Shown here piece by piece: positions 7,854-15,297 of a DNA stretch of 64,000 nucleotides; position 1 is the first letter of the stretch, and the number at the start of each line of letters is the position of its first letter. Location of the stretch: assembly GCF_000526335.1 (NCBI RefSeq), contig NZ_JAFW01000001.1:2728001-2792000 (forward strand). Reading direction: 5' to 3'. The position numbers were made by a program, and so were the translations under genes. The notes under the pieces were generated by a model, which saw nothing but the letters and a program-made list of their open reading frames with translations, was not told where the DNA came from and ran no database searches. The stretch comes from Arthrobacter sp. 31Y (lineage in GTDB: Bacteria > Actinomycetota > Actinomycetes > Actinomycetales > Micrococcaceae).

Positions 7854-8842
7854 TGTGAGTCCTTCTGGAGGGCCGTGATGGTTACGGCATTGGGGGTTGT
7901 CTGGTGGACTGCCGGGACAGTGGAGCCCGGCAGCGAAGCAGCAGCGGCACCATGTGCCACGGCTTGACGAAGGCAGTCCTGCGCAGAGCCGCCTTGGGTT
8001 GCGGCCAACAAGTATCCGGCCAGTGAAGAGTCCCCGGCGCCCACCGTGCTGACGGCTTTGATGGGCGGATGCGTGGCGAGCCATGCTCCGTCCGCCGTCA
8101 CCAGGACTGCTCCTTTGGACCCGAGTGTTGCTAGAACGGCGCCTACACCGCTGGCGACGACGGCGGCTGCAGCTTCGGCGGCTTTGGCCGGATCCGCTTC
8201 CAGTTCGTCAGCAGTGGAGACGTTGGTGAAACCGGCGGCGGCAGCAAGTTCTGCGAGTTCTTCCGCGTTCGGCTTGAGGAGGTCCGGTTTCCCTGCGGCG
8301 TCGCCCACCAAGGCGGCCGCGAGCGGCGCCCCCGAGGAGTCGATGGCGATGCTTGGGGAGGCCGTTCCGTCCGCTCTCGACCGGAGCCGACGAGCGATGG
8401 TGGCGTAGAAATCCGCGGGCACTCCTGGTGGGAGCGATCCGGCGAGAACCACCCAGCTGGCGCCACGAGAGCGTTCCAGCAACAGCCCGATCAGGGCTTC
8501 CTGCTGTTCACCGCTCAGCTCCGGGCCGGGTTCGTTGATCTTGGTGGTGACGCCATCGGGTTCGGTGAGCGTGACATTGCTGCGCAGCGCCTGCCCGATA
8601 GGCAGCGCCGCGAACGGTACGCCGGCGTCGTGCAGCCCTGACAGAACAGGGTCCGAGTCGGCACCCGGAAGAACGGCCAGGGTGTCGAGGCCGGAGGCCA
8701 CGAGCGCCCGGGAAACGTTGACGCCCTTTCCGCCGGATTCCTGGTGGACGGCCACGGCGCGCTGCACTTCACCGCGGGCCAAAGCAGCGGAAAGCTCAAC
8801 AGTGCGGTCCAGGCTGGGATTGGCGGTCAAGGTGACGATCAT
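7850..8842 (-). CDS. fruK: 1-phosphofructokinase
   Basis: A 330-residue PfkB-family kinase that phosphorylates fructose-1-phosphate from FruA to fructose-1,6-bisphosphate. Family signatures are visible: N-terminal TLTANPSLDRTVEL, HQESGGKGVNVSRALVASG (substrate binding) and the C-terminal VSTVGAGDSSLAGYL with the catalytic Asp. It overlaps fruR upstream and fruA downstream by 4 bases each, so the three genes are translated in a coupled series. Confidence 0.95.
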   Translation of the reverse strand: MIVTLTANPSLDRTVELSAALARGEVQRAVAVHQESGGKGVNVSRALVASGLDTLAVLPGADSDPVLSGLHDAGVPFAALPIGQALRSNVTLTEPDGVTTKINEPGPELSGEQQEALIGLLLERSRGASWVVLAGSLPPGVPADFYATIARRLRSRADGTASPSIAIDSSGAPLAAALVGDAAGKPDLLKPNAEELAELAAAAGFTNVSTADELEADPAKAAEAAAAVVASGVGAVLATLGSKGAVLVTADGAWLATHPPIKAVSTVGAGDSSLAGYLLAATQGGSAQDCLRQAVAHGAAAASLPGSTVPAVHQTTPNAVTITALQKDSQ

Positions 8843-9630
8843 GCGATCACCACGTCGACGCCGGCATCGGCCAGGGCTGCTGCGAGTTCCGCGGACGGTT
8901 CGCCGTCTGTAATCAAGGTGTCAACATCCTTCAGGTTGGCGAACTGGACCAGGGTTTCGGCGTCCAGCTTGGAAGAGTCGGCAAGGGCCACTACGCGGCG
9001 GGCTGAGGTAACGAAGGCGGATTTGACCGCGGCTTCCTCTGGATCGGGGGTGCTGAGCCCGAACGTTGCGTGGATGCCGTTGGCTCCGACGAACGCGATG
9101 TCCGGGCGAAGTTTGTACGCCGCCTCCACGGTGGACTGCCCGACGGCGGCCTGGGTCAGTCCGCGGACACGGCCACCAAGGATTTGAAGTGCTATCCCTT
9201 GCGTGGAAGACAGCTTGCCGGCGATGGGAATGGCGTGCGTGATGACTACGAGTTCATCGTTTCCATTGGTCGAGGGCGTCTGCTGGGCCAGCAGGTCTGC
9301 GAGTATTTCCGTGGTGGAGCCAGCGTCCAGGAGAATGCTCCCGGTGGTGAGCTGGGGGATCAGGGCGAGTGCTGCCTCGGCGATGCGGTGTTTTTCCACC
9401 TGCCGCTGGACGGCGCGCTCCAGGATGCTCTCTTCGCGGGTGCTCAGGCGATCCGAGGGGACGGCGCCGCCGTGAACGCGCCGCAGATTGCCGGAGACCT
9501 CAAGGGCCGCGAGGTCGCGGCGGATTGTCTCAGTGGTGATGCTGAAACGGTCGGCGAGGTCTGTGACGCTCACCCGTCCGCGCTCTGCGACGAGTGCGGA
9601 GATCAGTTGCTGGCGTTCTTCGGCGAACAC
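8839..9630 (-). CDS. fruR: DeoR family regulator of the fructose operon
   Basis: A 263-residue DeoR-type repressor. The N-terminal winged helix (about residues 1-57) includes RQQLISALVAERGRVSVTDLA and TTETIRRDLAALE. The C-terminal sugar-phosphate-binding domain has LLDAGSTTEILADLL and FVGANGIHATFGLSTPD. It is first in fruR-fruK-fruA-ptsH, overlapping fruK by 4 bases. The inverted repeat at 9712-9759 upstream is the likely operator, with fructose-1-phosphate the expected inducer by analogy with FruR of corynebacteria. Confidence 0.92.
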   Translation of the reverse strand: MFAEERQQLISALVAERGRVSVTDLADRFSITTETIRRDLAALEVSGNLRRVHGGAVPSDRLSTREESILERAVQRQVEKHRIAEAALALIPQLTTGSILLDAGSTTEILADLLAQQTPSTNGNDELVVITHAIPIAGKLSSTQGIALQILGGRVRGLTQAAVGQSTVEAAYKLRPDIAFVGANGIHATFGLSTPDPEEAAVKSAFVTSARRVVALADSSKLDAETLVQFANLKDVDTLITDGEPSAELAAALADAGVDVVIA

Positions 9631-9711
9631 TTACCCTCCATTGGTCAAGCTGCTTAGCAGTGCAGCCACATCAGTGACTGCTGTCACAACGATGTGGAAT
9701 TGCTTGACTCT

Positions 9712-9759
9712 ATCTGTGTTTATGTTGGCAAGTCAAGGGAAATCAACATAAACACAGAT
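9712..9759. promoter_or_regulatory. FruR operator and fru promoter
   Basis: Two perfect 16-base arms, ATCTGTGTTTATGTTG (9712-9727) and CAACATAAACACAGAT (9744-9759), are separated by 16 bases. On the minus strand TTGACT (9736-9731) lies in the spacer and TAGAGT about 18 bases on, so one arm sits between the -35 and -10 boxes of fruR. This is a classical repressor layout. Confidence 0.8.
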
Positions 9760-9791
9760 TCAATGTGGGGGAGCGGTCCTTAGCGCGCGAA

Positions 9792-9829
9792 GAGGGCGTG
9801 CCGCGCTCCCTGTAGCGCGGCATGCCCTC
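9792..9829. terminator. Hairpin terminator
   Basis: 16-base arms (9792-9807, 9814-9829) with one G-T wobble and a 6-base loop. It lies between the end of the Pro-rich small genes and the fru promoter. Confidence 0.75.
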
Positions 9830-9855
9830 GTTCGGATCCCGACTGGGGGATAGGA

Positions 9856-10014
9856 CTAAGTCAATGGCCCCGGCGGTTCTCCGGGTGCTGGAGGTCCTGG
9901 TGTCGGCTCGGGAGCCGGCGGCGGCCCCGGCTCCGGCAACGGAACTGGCTCAGGTGTAGGCCCCGGTTCGCGGGTGGGGTCCGGATATGAGGGGTTCGGC
10001 GGGAATCCGTTCAT
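9856..10014 (-). CDS. Small proline-rich protein (52 aa)
   Basis: A 52-residue reading frame with Pro at roughly every second position (PTPEPVPLPEPGPPPAPEP and similar). There is no hydrophobic segment, so it would be an extended polyproline-like or disordered protein. The ATG at 10014 has GGAG about 9 bases upstream and begins 2 bases after the stop of the 67-residue gene, which suggests a two-gene operon. A terminator follows. No family recognised; GC-rich DNA can produce such frames by chance. Confidence 0.45.
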   Translation of the reverse strand: MNGFPPNPSYPDPTREPGPTPEPVPLPEPGPPPAPEPTPGPPAPGEPPGPLT

Positions 10015-10016
10015 GA

Positions 10017-10220
10017 TCACGCGCTCCGCCCGTGAGTGGGGTGTTGGGGCCGCTTACTTCCGGGAACAGTGGAGGGGTACCTGCTGGAATCCCACCCTGC
10101 GCCCGGATAATCGATGGGTAGATTGTCTGGGTCCGGAGGGTCGGGAAGGCTGCGTTTGCCGGCTTCCCCCGGATTTCCGCCCGTCGCCGAAGGCTCTTTT
10201 CTTTGTGAATCTGTGTGCAT
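10017..10220 (-). CDS. Small hydrophilic protein (67 aa)
   Basis: A 67-residue hydrophilic, Pro/Ser/Arg-rich protein. The start at 10220 is favoured by GGAAGGG 5 bases upstream; a longer reading from 10346 runs into the neighbouring gene. It contains PDPPDPDNLPIDYPGAGWDS and no Cys or hydrophobic helix. It is followed directly by the 52-residue Pro-rich frame. Function unknown. Confidence 0.5.
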   Translation of the reverse strand: MHTDSQRKEPSATGGNPGEAGKRSLPDPPDPDNLPIDYPGAGWDSSRYPSTVPGSKRPQHPTHGRSA

Positions 10221-10309
10221 GCTGACCCTTCCGGTAGTTTCGGAACTGTTCGTGTAGCTCGTCGTCGCTCGGTTCCTCATGGCATCGCGCCACATGGCGC
10301 CCCCAGCCC

Positions 10310-10741
10310 TTAGTCGGGGATTTCCATGCGGAATCCGCAGTGACACCCGAGAATGCGGGTGTTGATAAGTACCTCGTAAATCCGCAGCTGAGCTCCCGGA
10401 GTCAGCGCCAAGGGGGCCTGGATTCTGCGCAACTCGCAGCTTTTGGTCTTCATCGGTTCACCGCAATGCAGGTACTGCCCGCCGAACTGCAACACGCCTT
10501 GAGGGACGCCCGGGCGGTTCAGGACCGCTGCGACCCGCCCAACGGAGGCAACGTGTTCATAGGAGTACTTGCAGGTATGGCATTCGTACGCAACTTCCAC
10601 CCTGTTGGGCGCGGGTGGATAGTGCGATTGAATCGAGTTCACCAGTAGATGCTGGTCCGTATCGCAGTGTGTGCACCACAACGGTTCGTCAGGTGGTTGA
10701 TGTGCTTCGTCCGGGACTCTGGACGCTGGCTGAGCCGGCAT
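10310..10741 (-). CDS. Cys-rich zinc-ribbon-like protein, paralog 1
   Basis: A 143-residue protein with paired metal-ligand motifs: CTHCDTD (about 23-29), CHTCKYS (54-60), HCGEP (92-96) and CHCGF (133-137). It therefore probably binds one or two zinc ions. It is clearly paralogous to the protein at 11907-12356: same motif order and spacing, and both end in a CHCGF/CRCGFxMEvP segment. The start at 10741 is chosen for AGAGG upstream. It is divergent from the GAF-ANTAR gene. No named family recognised. Confidence 0.8.
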   Translation of the reverse strand: MPAQPASRVPDEAHQPPDEPLWCTHCDTDQHLLVNSIQSHYPPAPNRVEVAYECHTCKYSYEHVASVGRVAAVLNRPGVPQGVLQFGGQYLHCGEPMKTKSCELRRIQAPLALTPGAQLRIYEVLINTRILGCHCGFRMEIPD

Positions 10742-10918
10742 GGGTCTATACCTCTGCATCAAAAAATGCGGGATGCCCGTCTGCATGAGCTGGAAAGCGT
10801 GGGTCCTGTGATGTGGACTATAGGTTGATTGTGCACATAGGTGCACCAGAGATGCAAGGATTCTGTATCCGTTGCCGAAAGGGTGACCAGTTGGTGCCGG
10901 GCGACCGTAAAATGAGGC

Positions 10919-11692
10919 ATGGACGAAATGAACGTTGATTTTGCGGTGCCTGATGCTGTGTCTGCGCCCGACGATGTTTCGGTGCCTGAGCAACTGCAGG
11001 ACTTGGTGATAGACAGCGAGGATGTGGGCGGATTCCTGCATGAGCTCGCGGTCTTTTCGGCTTCCGCGGTGTCGCAGGCCGTTGGCTTGGATGTGCTCTG
11101 CGGCATTACCCTGAGCCGTCGCCGCCGCACCGCCACGGTGGCGGGAAGCACCCACGAGGCCAGGCTGATCGATGAGGTGCAGCAGGCGTACGGGGATGGT
11201 CCGTGCCTGGAGGCCATGCGCAGCCATGGGACCCAGCATGTTCCTGACACGTCCATTGAAGACCGGTGGTCCGAGTACTGCACTGTCATTGCCGAACGGG
11301 GGCATCTTTCGGCTCTTTGCGTGCCCTTGGAATTGGATGAGGGAGCCACGGCAGCCCTGAACTTCTTTGCTCCGCAAGCCCACGCTTTTGACGAAGCAAC
11401 CATCCGCAATTGCGAACTCTATGCAAGCCAAGCCGAGCGGTCGTTGCGGTTGGCTGTTCGGATCGGCGTCAAGCAGCAGCATGCTGAGGACCTCCAGGAT
11501 GCCATGAGGACGCGAACGGTGATCGACTTGGCCAGCGGAATCATCATGGGCCAAAACCGCTGTACGCAGGAGGAAGCGTTCCAGATCCTGAAGAAAGCGT
11601 CCAGCACCCGTAACCAGAAGCTGCGGGACGTCGCGGAATCCCTCGTCAAGAGTGTGGCCAAGCAAGCTCCCGTGGCCCATTTCGAAGCCTAG
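10919..11692 (+). CDS. GAF and ANTAR domain-containing regulator
   Basis: A 257-residue cytosolic regulator. Residues about 30-185 form a GAF domain (GLDVLCGITLSRRRRTATVAGS, QAYGDGPCLEAM, FFAPQAHAFDEATI). Residues about 192-246 form an ANTAR domain (LQDAMRTRTVIDLASGIIMGQNRCTQEEAFQIL and on), which binds paired hexaloop hairpins in nascent RNA and blocks termination. TAAAAT lies 5 bases before the first ATG, so the mRNA may be leaderless or start at the second ATG (10928). It is flanked by two paralogous Cys-rich genes that could be targets. The GAF ligand is unknown. Confidence 0.92.
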   Translation: MDEMNVDFAVPDAVSAPDDVSVPEQLQDLVIDSEDVGGFLHELAVFSASAVSQAVGLDVLCGITLSRRRRTATVAGSTHEARLIDEVQQAYGDGPCLEAMRSHGTQHVPDTSIEDRWSEYCTVIAERGHLSALCVPLELDEGATAALNFFAPQAHAFDEATIRNCELYASQAERSLRLAVRIGVKQQHAEDLQDAMRTRTVIDLASGIIMGQNRCTQEEAFQILKKASSTRNQKLRDVAESLVKSVAKQAPVAHFEA

Positions 11693-11906
11693 GGCGCGAA
11701 GACGGATTCCGTGGCCCCAGCACTTGTGACGGCCGCCACTGGTGAACTACATTCATACATGGGTTAAGCAGATAGCCCTTGGAGCCTGATGAGTTGGAGC
11801 CATCCGAGATGGTCCAAAAACTGCACCTCTATAGCCGTGGCCCTTTTCGGCCGGCCCACAGCGTGCCTCCATGCAGGTTCCTTGAAGGAGCATAAGGAGA
11901 ATGGCA

Positions 11907-12356
11907 ATGACGCTTGGTTCCCCGATTCCCGCCCCGAAGCCTGCAAGCCCACGGACAGCTGCAACTGCTGCACGCCCTTGGTGCACCGTTTGCAATACTG
12001 ATTCCCACATTTTCGTAGAGACGGTGGTGGAATCAACCCCGAATCAATCGGAGATCGTTGAAGTCAGCTATACCTGTAGCGAATGCGATACGTTTTACGC
12101 CCACTCAGTCCGATTGGACGCCCTGGTTCCCGCGATCCAGAGTGAATTTCTCTCCACATCCGCAGCCGGGCTCTGGTTCAGTTGCACCCATTGCGGTGAC
12201 CCCATGACGTTGGGACGCCCTGCAGAACGAGTTATCGAGGCTCCCCGGACCACTGACGATCCGGATGGTCTCAGCCTCCTTGAGGTGTACCTCCAGACCC
12301 AGGTGCTGCACTGCCGTTGCGGTTTTCAAATGGAGGTTCCGCGCCACGTTGGATAA
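11907..12356 (+). CDS. Cys-rich zinc-ribbon-like protein, paralog 2
   Basis: A 149-residue protein with the motif series CTVCNTD, CSECDTF, CTHCGDP and CRCGFQMEVP, matching the paralog at 10310-10741. The ATG at 11907 is preferred over 11901 because AAGGAG is 7 bases upstream of it and only 1 base from the earlier ATG. A leader of about 210 bases separates it from the GAF-ANTAR gene. That leader contains the hairpin-prone segments GGAgCCATC/GATGGtCC and GGCC/GGCC, but I could not confirm an ANTAR target. Function unknown. Confidence 0.8.
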   Translation: MTLGSPIPAPKPASPRTAATAARPWCTVCNTDSHIFVETVVESTPNQSEIVEVSYTCSECDTFYAHSVRLDALVPAIQSEFLSTSAAGLWFSCTHCGDPMTLGRPAERVIEAPRTTDDPDGLSLLEVYLQTQVLHCRCGFQMEVPRHVG

Positions 12357-12395
12357 CGGCCGTCTCAAATTCACTTAACGCGGGGAGGGGTGGCA

Positions 12396-13547
12396 ATGCG
12401 CACGTTTGGCGTTGAAGAGGAACTGCTGATTGTGGATCCTATAGACGGCTTACCCATGGCCTTGGCCCCCGACATCCTGAATGTCGATGCCTCCGATGGT
12501 GTGTTGACTGAAGTCGGAGGGCTGGGCGCAAGTGGTCCGGCGCTGAAATCGGAGTTCAAGCAGGAACAAGTCGAGGTCAACTCGCGCCCGTGCAGCACAG
12601 CGGGGGAGTTGCGGTCCGAGATTCGCAACGGCCGCGCAGCAGCCGATGCCGCAGCAAGGTCGTTGGGTGCCCGGGTTGCCGCGCTGGCCACGCCTCCGGT
12701 GTTTCATGCCACGCCTACTGTTGGCAACCAGCGCTACGCCACCATGGGCAACGAGTTTGGGCTGATAGCGCGTGAACAACTCACCTGCGGCTTCCATGTC
12801 CACGTGTCCATCGATTCGCCCGAGGAAGGCGTTGCGGTTCTGGATCGGATGCGCCACTGGCTGCCCGTACTCCTGGCCCTCAGCGCTAATTCTCCGTACT
12901 GGATGGGAGCGGATACCGGCTTTGCGAGCTACAGGACGCAGATCTGGAACAGGTGGCCGACTGCTGGTCCCATGGATGTTTTCGGTTCCGCGGACGGCTA
13001 CCGTGCGGTGCTGTCCGCGCTCCTGGGGACGGGAGTGCCGCTGGACGAGGGCATGATCTACTTCGATGCCCGCCTGTCCAGGGGGCAACCCACTGTCGAA
13101 GTCAGGATTGCGGACGTCTGCCTCTACGCCGAAGACGCCCTCACCATCGCGGTCATTGCCCGCGCGCTGGTGGAAACCTCGGCGGAGGAATGGCGGAAGG
13201 GGGTTCCGGCGTCGAGCATGGTGACGCCAGTGCTGCGTATGGCCAACTGGAAGGCCAGCCGCTTTGGCGTCAGCCACCAACTGCTGCACCCGCTGGAGCA
13301 ACAGCCCTCTTCGACGTCGGACGTGGCGGTTGCCCTGCTCCGGCACGTCAGCCCGGCCCTCATTGCGTCCGGTGACTTGGCGCTCGCCCGCACCGGGGTG
13401 GCCACCATCCTGCGCCGCGGCACCGGGGAGCGGCTGCAGCGGCAGGCCTACAGCCGACGGTTGCGGTTGTCCGACGTCGTGTCTGCCGCCATCGCATCCA
13501 CCCATCAGGACGGAGAGCTTTCCGACGCCGGCCTGCTGAGTCATTAG
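12396..13547 (+). CDS. Carboxylate-amine ligase, GCS2/YbdK type
   Basis: A 383-residue ATP-dependent ligase of the glutamate-cysteine ligase type 2 (YbdK) family. The N-terminus RTFGVEEELLIVDPIDG carries the metal/ATP-binding Glu residues. Other family stretches are FKQEQVEVNSRP, CGFHVHVSID and TVEVRIADVC. The ATG at 12396 has a GGGGAGGGG site; GTG at 12390 is the alternative. Many actinobacteria carry several YbdK-type paralogs whose substrates are not known, so a role in glutathione-like or ergothioneine synthesis is only a possibility. A hairpin overlaps the stop codon. Confidence 0.9.
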   Translation: MRTFGVEEELLIVDPIDGLPMALAPDILNVDASDGVLTEVGGLGASGPALKSEFKQEQVEVNSRPCSTAGELRSEIRNGRAAADAAARSLGARVAALATPPVFHATPTVGNQRYATMGNEFGLIAREQLTCGFHVHVSIDSPEEGVAVLDRMRHWLPVLLALSANSPYWMGADTGFASYRTQIWNRWPTAGPMDVFGSADGYRAVLSALLGTGVPLDEGMIYFDARLSRGQPTVEVRIADVCLYAEDALTIAVIARALVETSAEEWRKGVPASSMVTPVLRMANWKASRFGVSHQLLHPLEQQPSSTSDVAVALLRHVSPALIASGDLALARTGVATILRRGTGERLQRQAYSRRLRLSDVVSAAIASTHQDGELSDAGLLSH

Positions 13548-13556
13548 CAGGCCGGC
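13527..13556. terminator. Hairpin terminator overlapping the ligase stop codon
   Basis: Perfect 11-base arms GCCGGCCTGCT/AGCAGGCCGGC with an 8-base loop. It lies between the convergent ligase and VOC genes. Confidence 0.75.
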
Positions 13557-13566
13557 GGCTGGTAAC

Positions 13567-13968
13567 TCAGCCCTGGTTAATGCGGATCATGTTGCCGGAG
13601 GGGTCGCGGAAGGCGCAGTCGCGCGGTCCCCACGGCTGCTCGATCGGTTCTTGGAGAACTTCGGCGCCGGACGCCCGCAGTTTCTCAAAGGTGGCGTCAA
13701 GATCGTCCGTGGTGAACACGAGCATGGGCATGACGCCCTTGGTCAGGAGTTCCTGGATCGCGTCGCCGTCGGCCTGCGAACGCCCGGCATGCGGAGGGGA
13801 CAAGACCAGTTCCAAGTCCGGCTGGGCATCGCTGCCCAGGGTGACCCAGCGCTGGCCGTCAGAGCCGACGTCGTTCCGCACATCGAAGCCCAAGGCGTCG
13901 CGGTAGAAGGCGAGTGACTCGTCGAGATCGTTGACGGTGACGTGTGCGTACTTCAATGAAATGTTCAT
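13567..13968 (-). CDS. VOC (glyoxalase/dioxygenase) superfamily protein
   Basis: A 133-residue single-unit vicinal-oxygen-chelate protein. It begins with YAHVTVNDLDESLAFYRDALGFDV, the first beta-alpha-beta-beta-beta module, and ends with FRDPSGNMIRINQG, which carries the C-terminal metal-ligand region. Such proteins range from glyoxalase and fosfomycin-resistance enzymes to ligand-binding proteins; nothing here specifies the substrate. It lies 19 bases downstream of the AraC-type gene on the same strand, so the two are probably cotranscribed. Confidence 0.9.
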   Translation of the reverse strand: MNISLKYAHVTVNDLDESLAFYRDALGFDVRNDVGSDGQRWVTLGSDAQPDLELVLSPPHAGRSQADGDAIQELLTKGVMPMLVFTTDDLDATFEKLRASGAEVLQEPIEQPWGPRDCAFRDPSGNMIRINQG

Positions 13969-13987
13969 GAATCACACGCTATTGCAG

Positions 13988-14428
13988 CTACGACGCGGGC
14001 GCTTCTTCAATCCTGCTCAGGTTCTTGCTACCGGTTCTTTCGGGACGTGTGTGCTGCTTGGCAATGCAGGTGGGCATGGCCTTGACGGCGTGGTGCTCCC
14101 GGGCGCGGTATTCGCTGGGGTTGATGCCGACGATTTCCGTGAAGCGCGTGCTGAAGGAACCCAATGACGTACAGCCGACTTCCATGCAAGCGTCGGTGAC
14201 GGAAGTTCCCGCCCGGAGCAGCGCCATGGCCCGTTCGATCCGCCTGGTCATGAGGTAGTTGTACGGCGATTCGCCGTAGGCAGCCTTGAACTGGCGGGAG
14301 AAATGCGCGGGGGACATCAGGGCGCCGGCAGCCATGGTGGGCACATCCAATGGACGCGCATATTCGCGATCTATGAAGTCGCGGGCGCGCCGCAGATGGG
14401 CCAGGTTGGCCAGTTCCTGCGGAGTCAT
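13988..14428 (-). CDS. AraC family regulator, DNA-binding domain only
   Basis: A 146-residue protein that is almost entirely an AraC/XylS double helix-turn-helix (about residues 8-110: RRARDFIDREYARPLDVPTM, SPAHFSRQFKAAYGESPYNYL, ACMEVGCTSLGSFSTRF, GINPSEYR). There is no N-terminal sensor domain, so it may be controlled by abundance or by an unseen partner. TAGACT sits exactly 6 bases before the ATG, indicating a leaderless mRNA. It is divergent from the esterase gene across tandem 19-bp repeats and is followed by the VOC gene. Confidence 0.9.
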   Translation of the reverse strand: MTPQELANLAHLRRARDFIDREYARPLDVPTMAAGALMSPAHFSRQFKAAYGESPYNYLMTRRIERAMALLRAGTSVTDACMEVGCTSLGSFSTRFTEIVGINPSEYRAREHHAVKAMPTCIAKQHTRPERTGSKNLSRIEEAPAS

Positions 14429-14430
14429 GG

Positions 14431-14483
14431 GCACAGTCTACTAGGAGGGGCACAGTCTACTAGGAGGGGCACAGTCTACTAGG
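14431..14483. repeat. Tandem 19-bp repeat, 2.8 copies, in the araC/esterase intergenic region
   Basis: Units at 14431-14449, 14450-14468 and 14469-14483 (partial) repeat GCACAGTCTACTAGGAGGG. On the minus strand each unit contains TAGACT, and the first is the likely -10 box of the AraC gene. The repeats fill the whole space between the two divergent start codons. Confidence 0.9.
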
Positions 14484-14492
14484 CTCGTGCCC

Positions 14493-15110
14493 ATGGAATC
14501 AGTGGTGTGGTCGAAGCCCGAAAACCAGCGCAAGGGCACGCCGTTGCTGGTGATGATGCACGGTTATGGCACCAGCGAGCAGCGCATGGTCAATCTCTTC
14601 CCGCACCTTCCCGGCGAGTTCAGCTGTGCCGCGCTGCGCGGCCCCAAGGTCATTGGCGACGATTACGGCTGGTTCCTCCTGGACTACTTCCTGACCAACG
14701 ACTTCTCGGATGTCATCGCGTCCACCAACTCGGTGTTCGATTGGATCAATTCCGTCAAGGACAATCACAGTAGCGTCAGCCTCTTGGGCTACTCGCAGGG
14801 CATGGCCATGGCCAGTACGCTCCTCCGCCTGCGGCCCACCGCGTTCAAGGCAACCGTGGGCCTGTCCGGGTTCGTCCTGGACAACGATCTCCTGGCCCTG
14901 AGTGAATCCTTTGACACCCCGCCGCCCTTCTTCTGGGGGCGGGACAAAGCCGATCCCGTGATCAATGAGGACGCCATAGACCACACGGAGGAGTGGTTGA
15001 ACGCCAATGTAGCCCTGACGGCGCGAACCTACCCGGGAATGGGACACAGGATCGAGCCGCCCGAGCTGGTGGATGTGAGCGCCTTCCTGAAGTACTACGT
15101 CCTGGGGTAA
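14493..15110 (+). CDS. Alpha/beta-hydrolase, phospholipase/carboxylesterase family
   Basis: A 205-residue carboxylesterase-type hydrolase. The oxyanion region is MMHGYGTSE, the nucleophile serine lies in LLGYSQGMAMAS (about residue 101), the acid is likely Asp in GRDKADPVI and the base His in GMGHRIEP. The substrate is probably a small acyl ester. The ATG at 14493 is used; an in-frame GTG at 14487 is 6 bases after TCTACT and could be a leaderless start. It is divergent from the AraC-type gene, which probably controls it through the repeats. Confidence 0.9.
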   Translation: MESVVWSKPENQRKGTPLLVMMHGYGTSEQRMVNLFPHLPGEFSCAALRGPKVIGDDYGWFLLDYFLTNDFSDVIASTNSVFDWINSVKDNHSSVSLLGYSQGMAMASTLLRLRPTAFKATVGLSGFVLDNDLLALSESFDTPPPFFWGRDKADPVINEDAIDHTEEWLNANVALTARTYPGMGHRIEPPELVDVSAFLKYYVLG

Positions 15111-15208
15111 GCCCCGGGATTAGAAGGCATTCAGCCTCGGGAATCAACCCCTTGGTGAGATTCGCGTCACAAAATCGCATTCGACCGCACTCTATTGAAT
15201 GACGAAAT

Positions 15209-15222
15209 TGTAAGCGCTTACA
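15209..15222. promoter_or_regulatory. LacI-type operator
   Basis: Perfect 14-base palindrome TGTAAGCGCTTACA with the central CG typical of LacI/GalR operators. It lies 76 bases upstream of the LacI-family gene that heads the disaccharide phosphorylase operon, so autoregulation is likely. Confidence 0.8.
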
Positions 15223-15297
15223 CTTTTGGCTTGTGGCCCGGACCGGGTCCCACGCCAAGGCGTCAGGCGAGGATGGAAAGGGTTGAGGCCGTGTTTC

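Noticed and set aside
5844..8084. 746-residue reading of fruA
   Set aside because: The first 77 residues overlap fruK out of frame and have no EIIA resemblance; GTG 7853 has a ribosome site and couples to fruK.
10742..11680. Long minus-strand open frame opposite the GAF-ANTAR gene, continuous with the Cys-rich gene
   Set aside because: It is the shadow of a well-supported domain protein; only the part from 10741 downward has a ribosome site and the Cys motifs.
11693..11906. ANTAR target RNA in the leader of the second Cys-rich gene
   Set aside because: Hairpins exist, but I did not find two consecutive hexaloops with the A1/G4 pattern, so no call was made.
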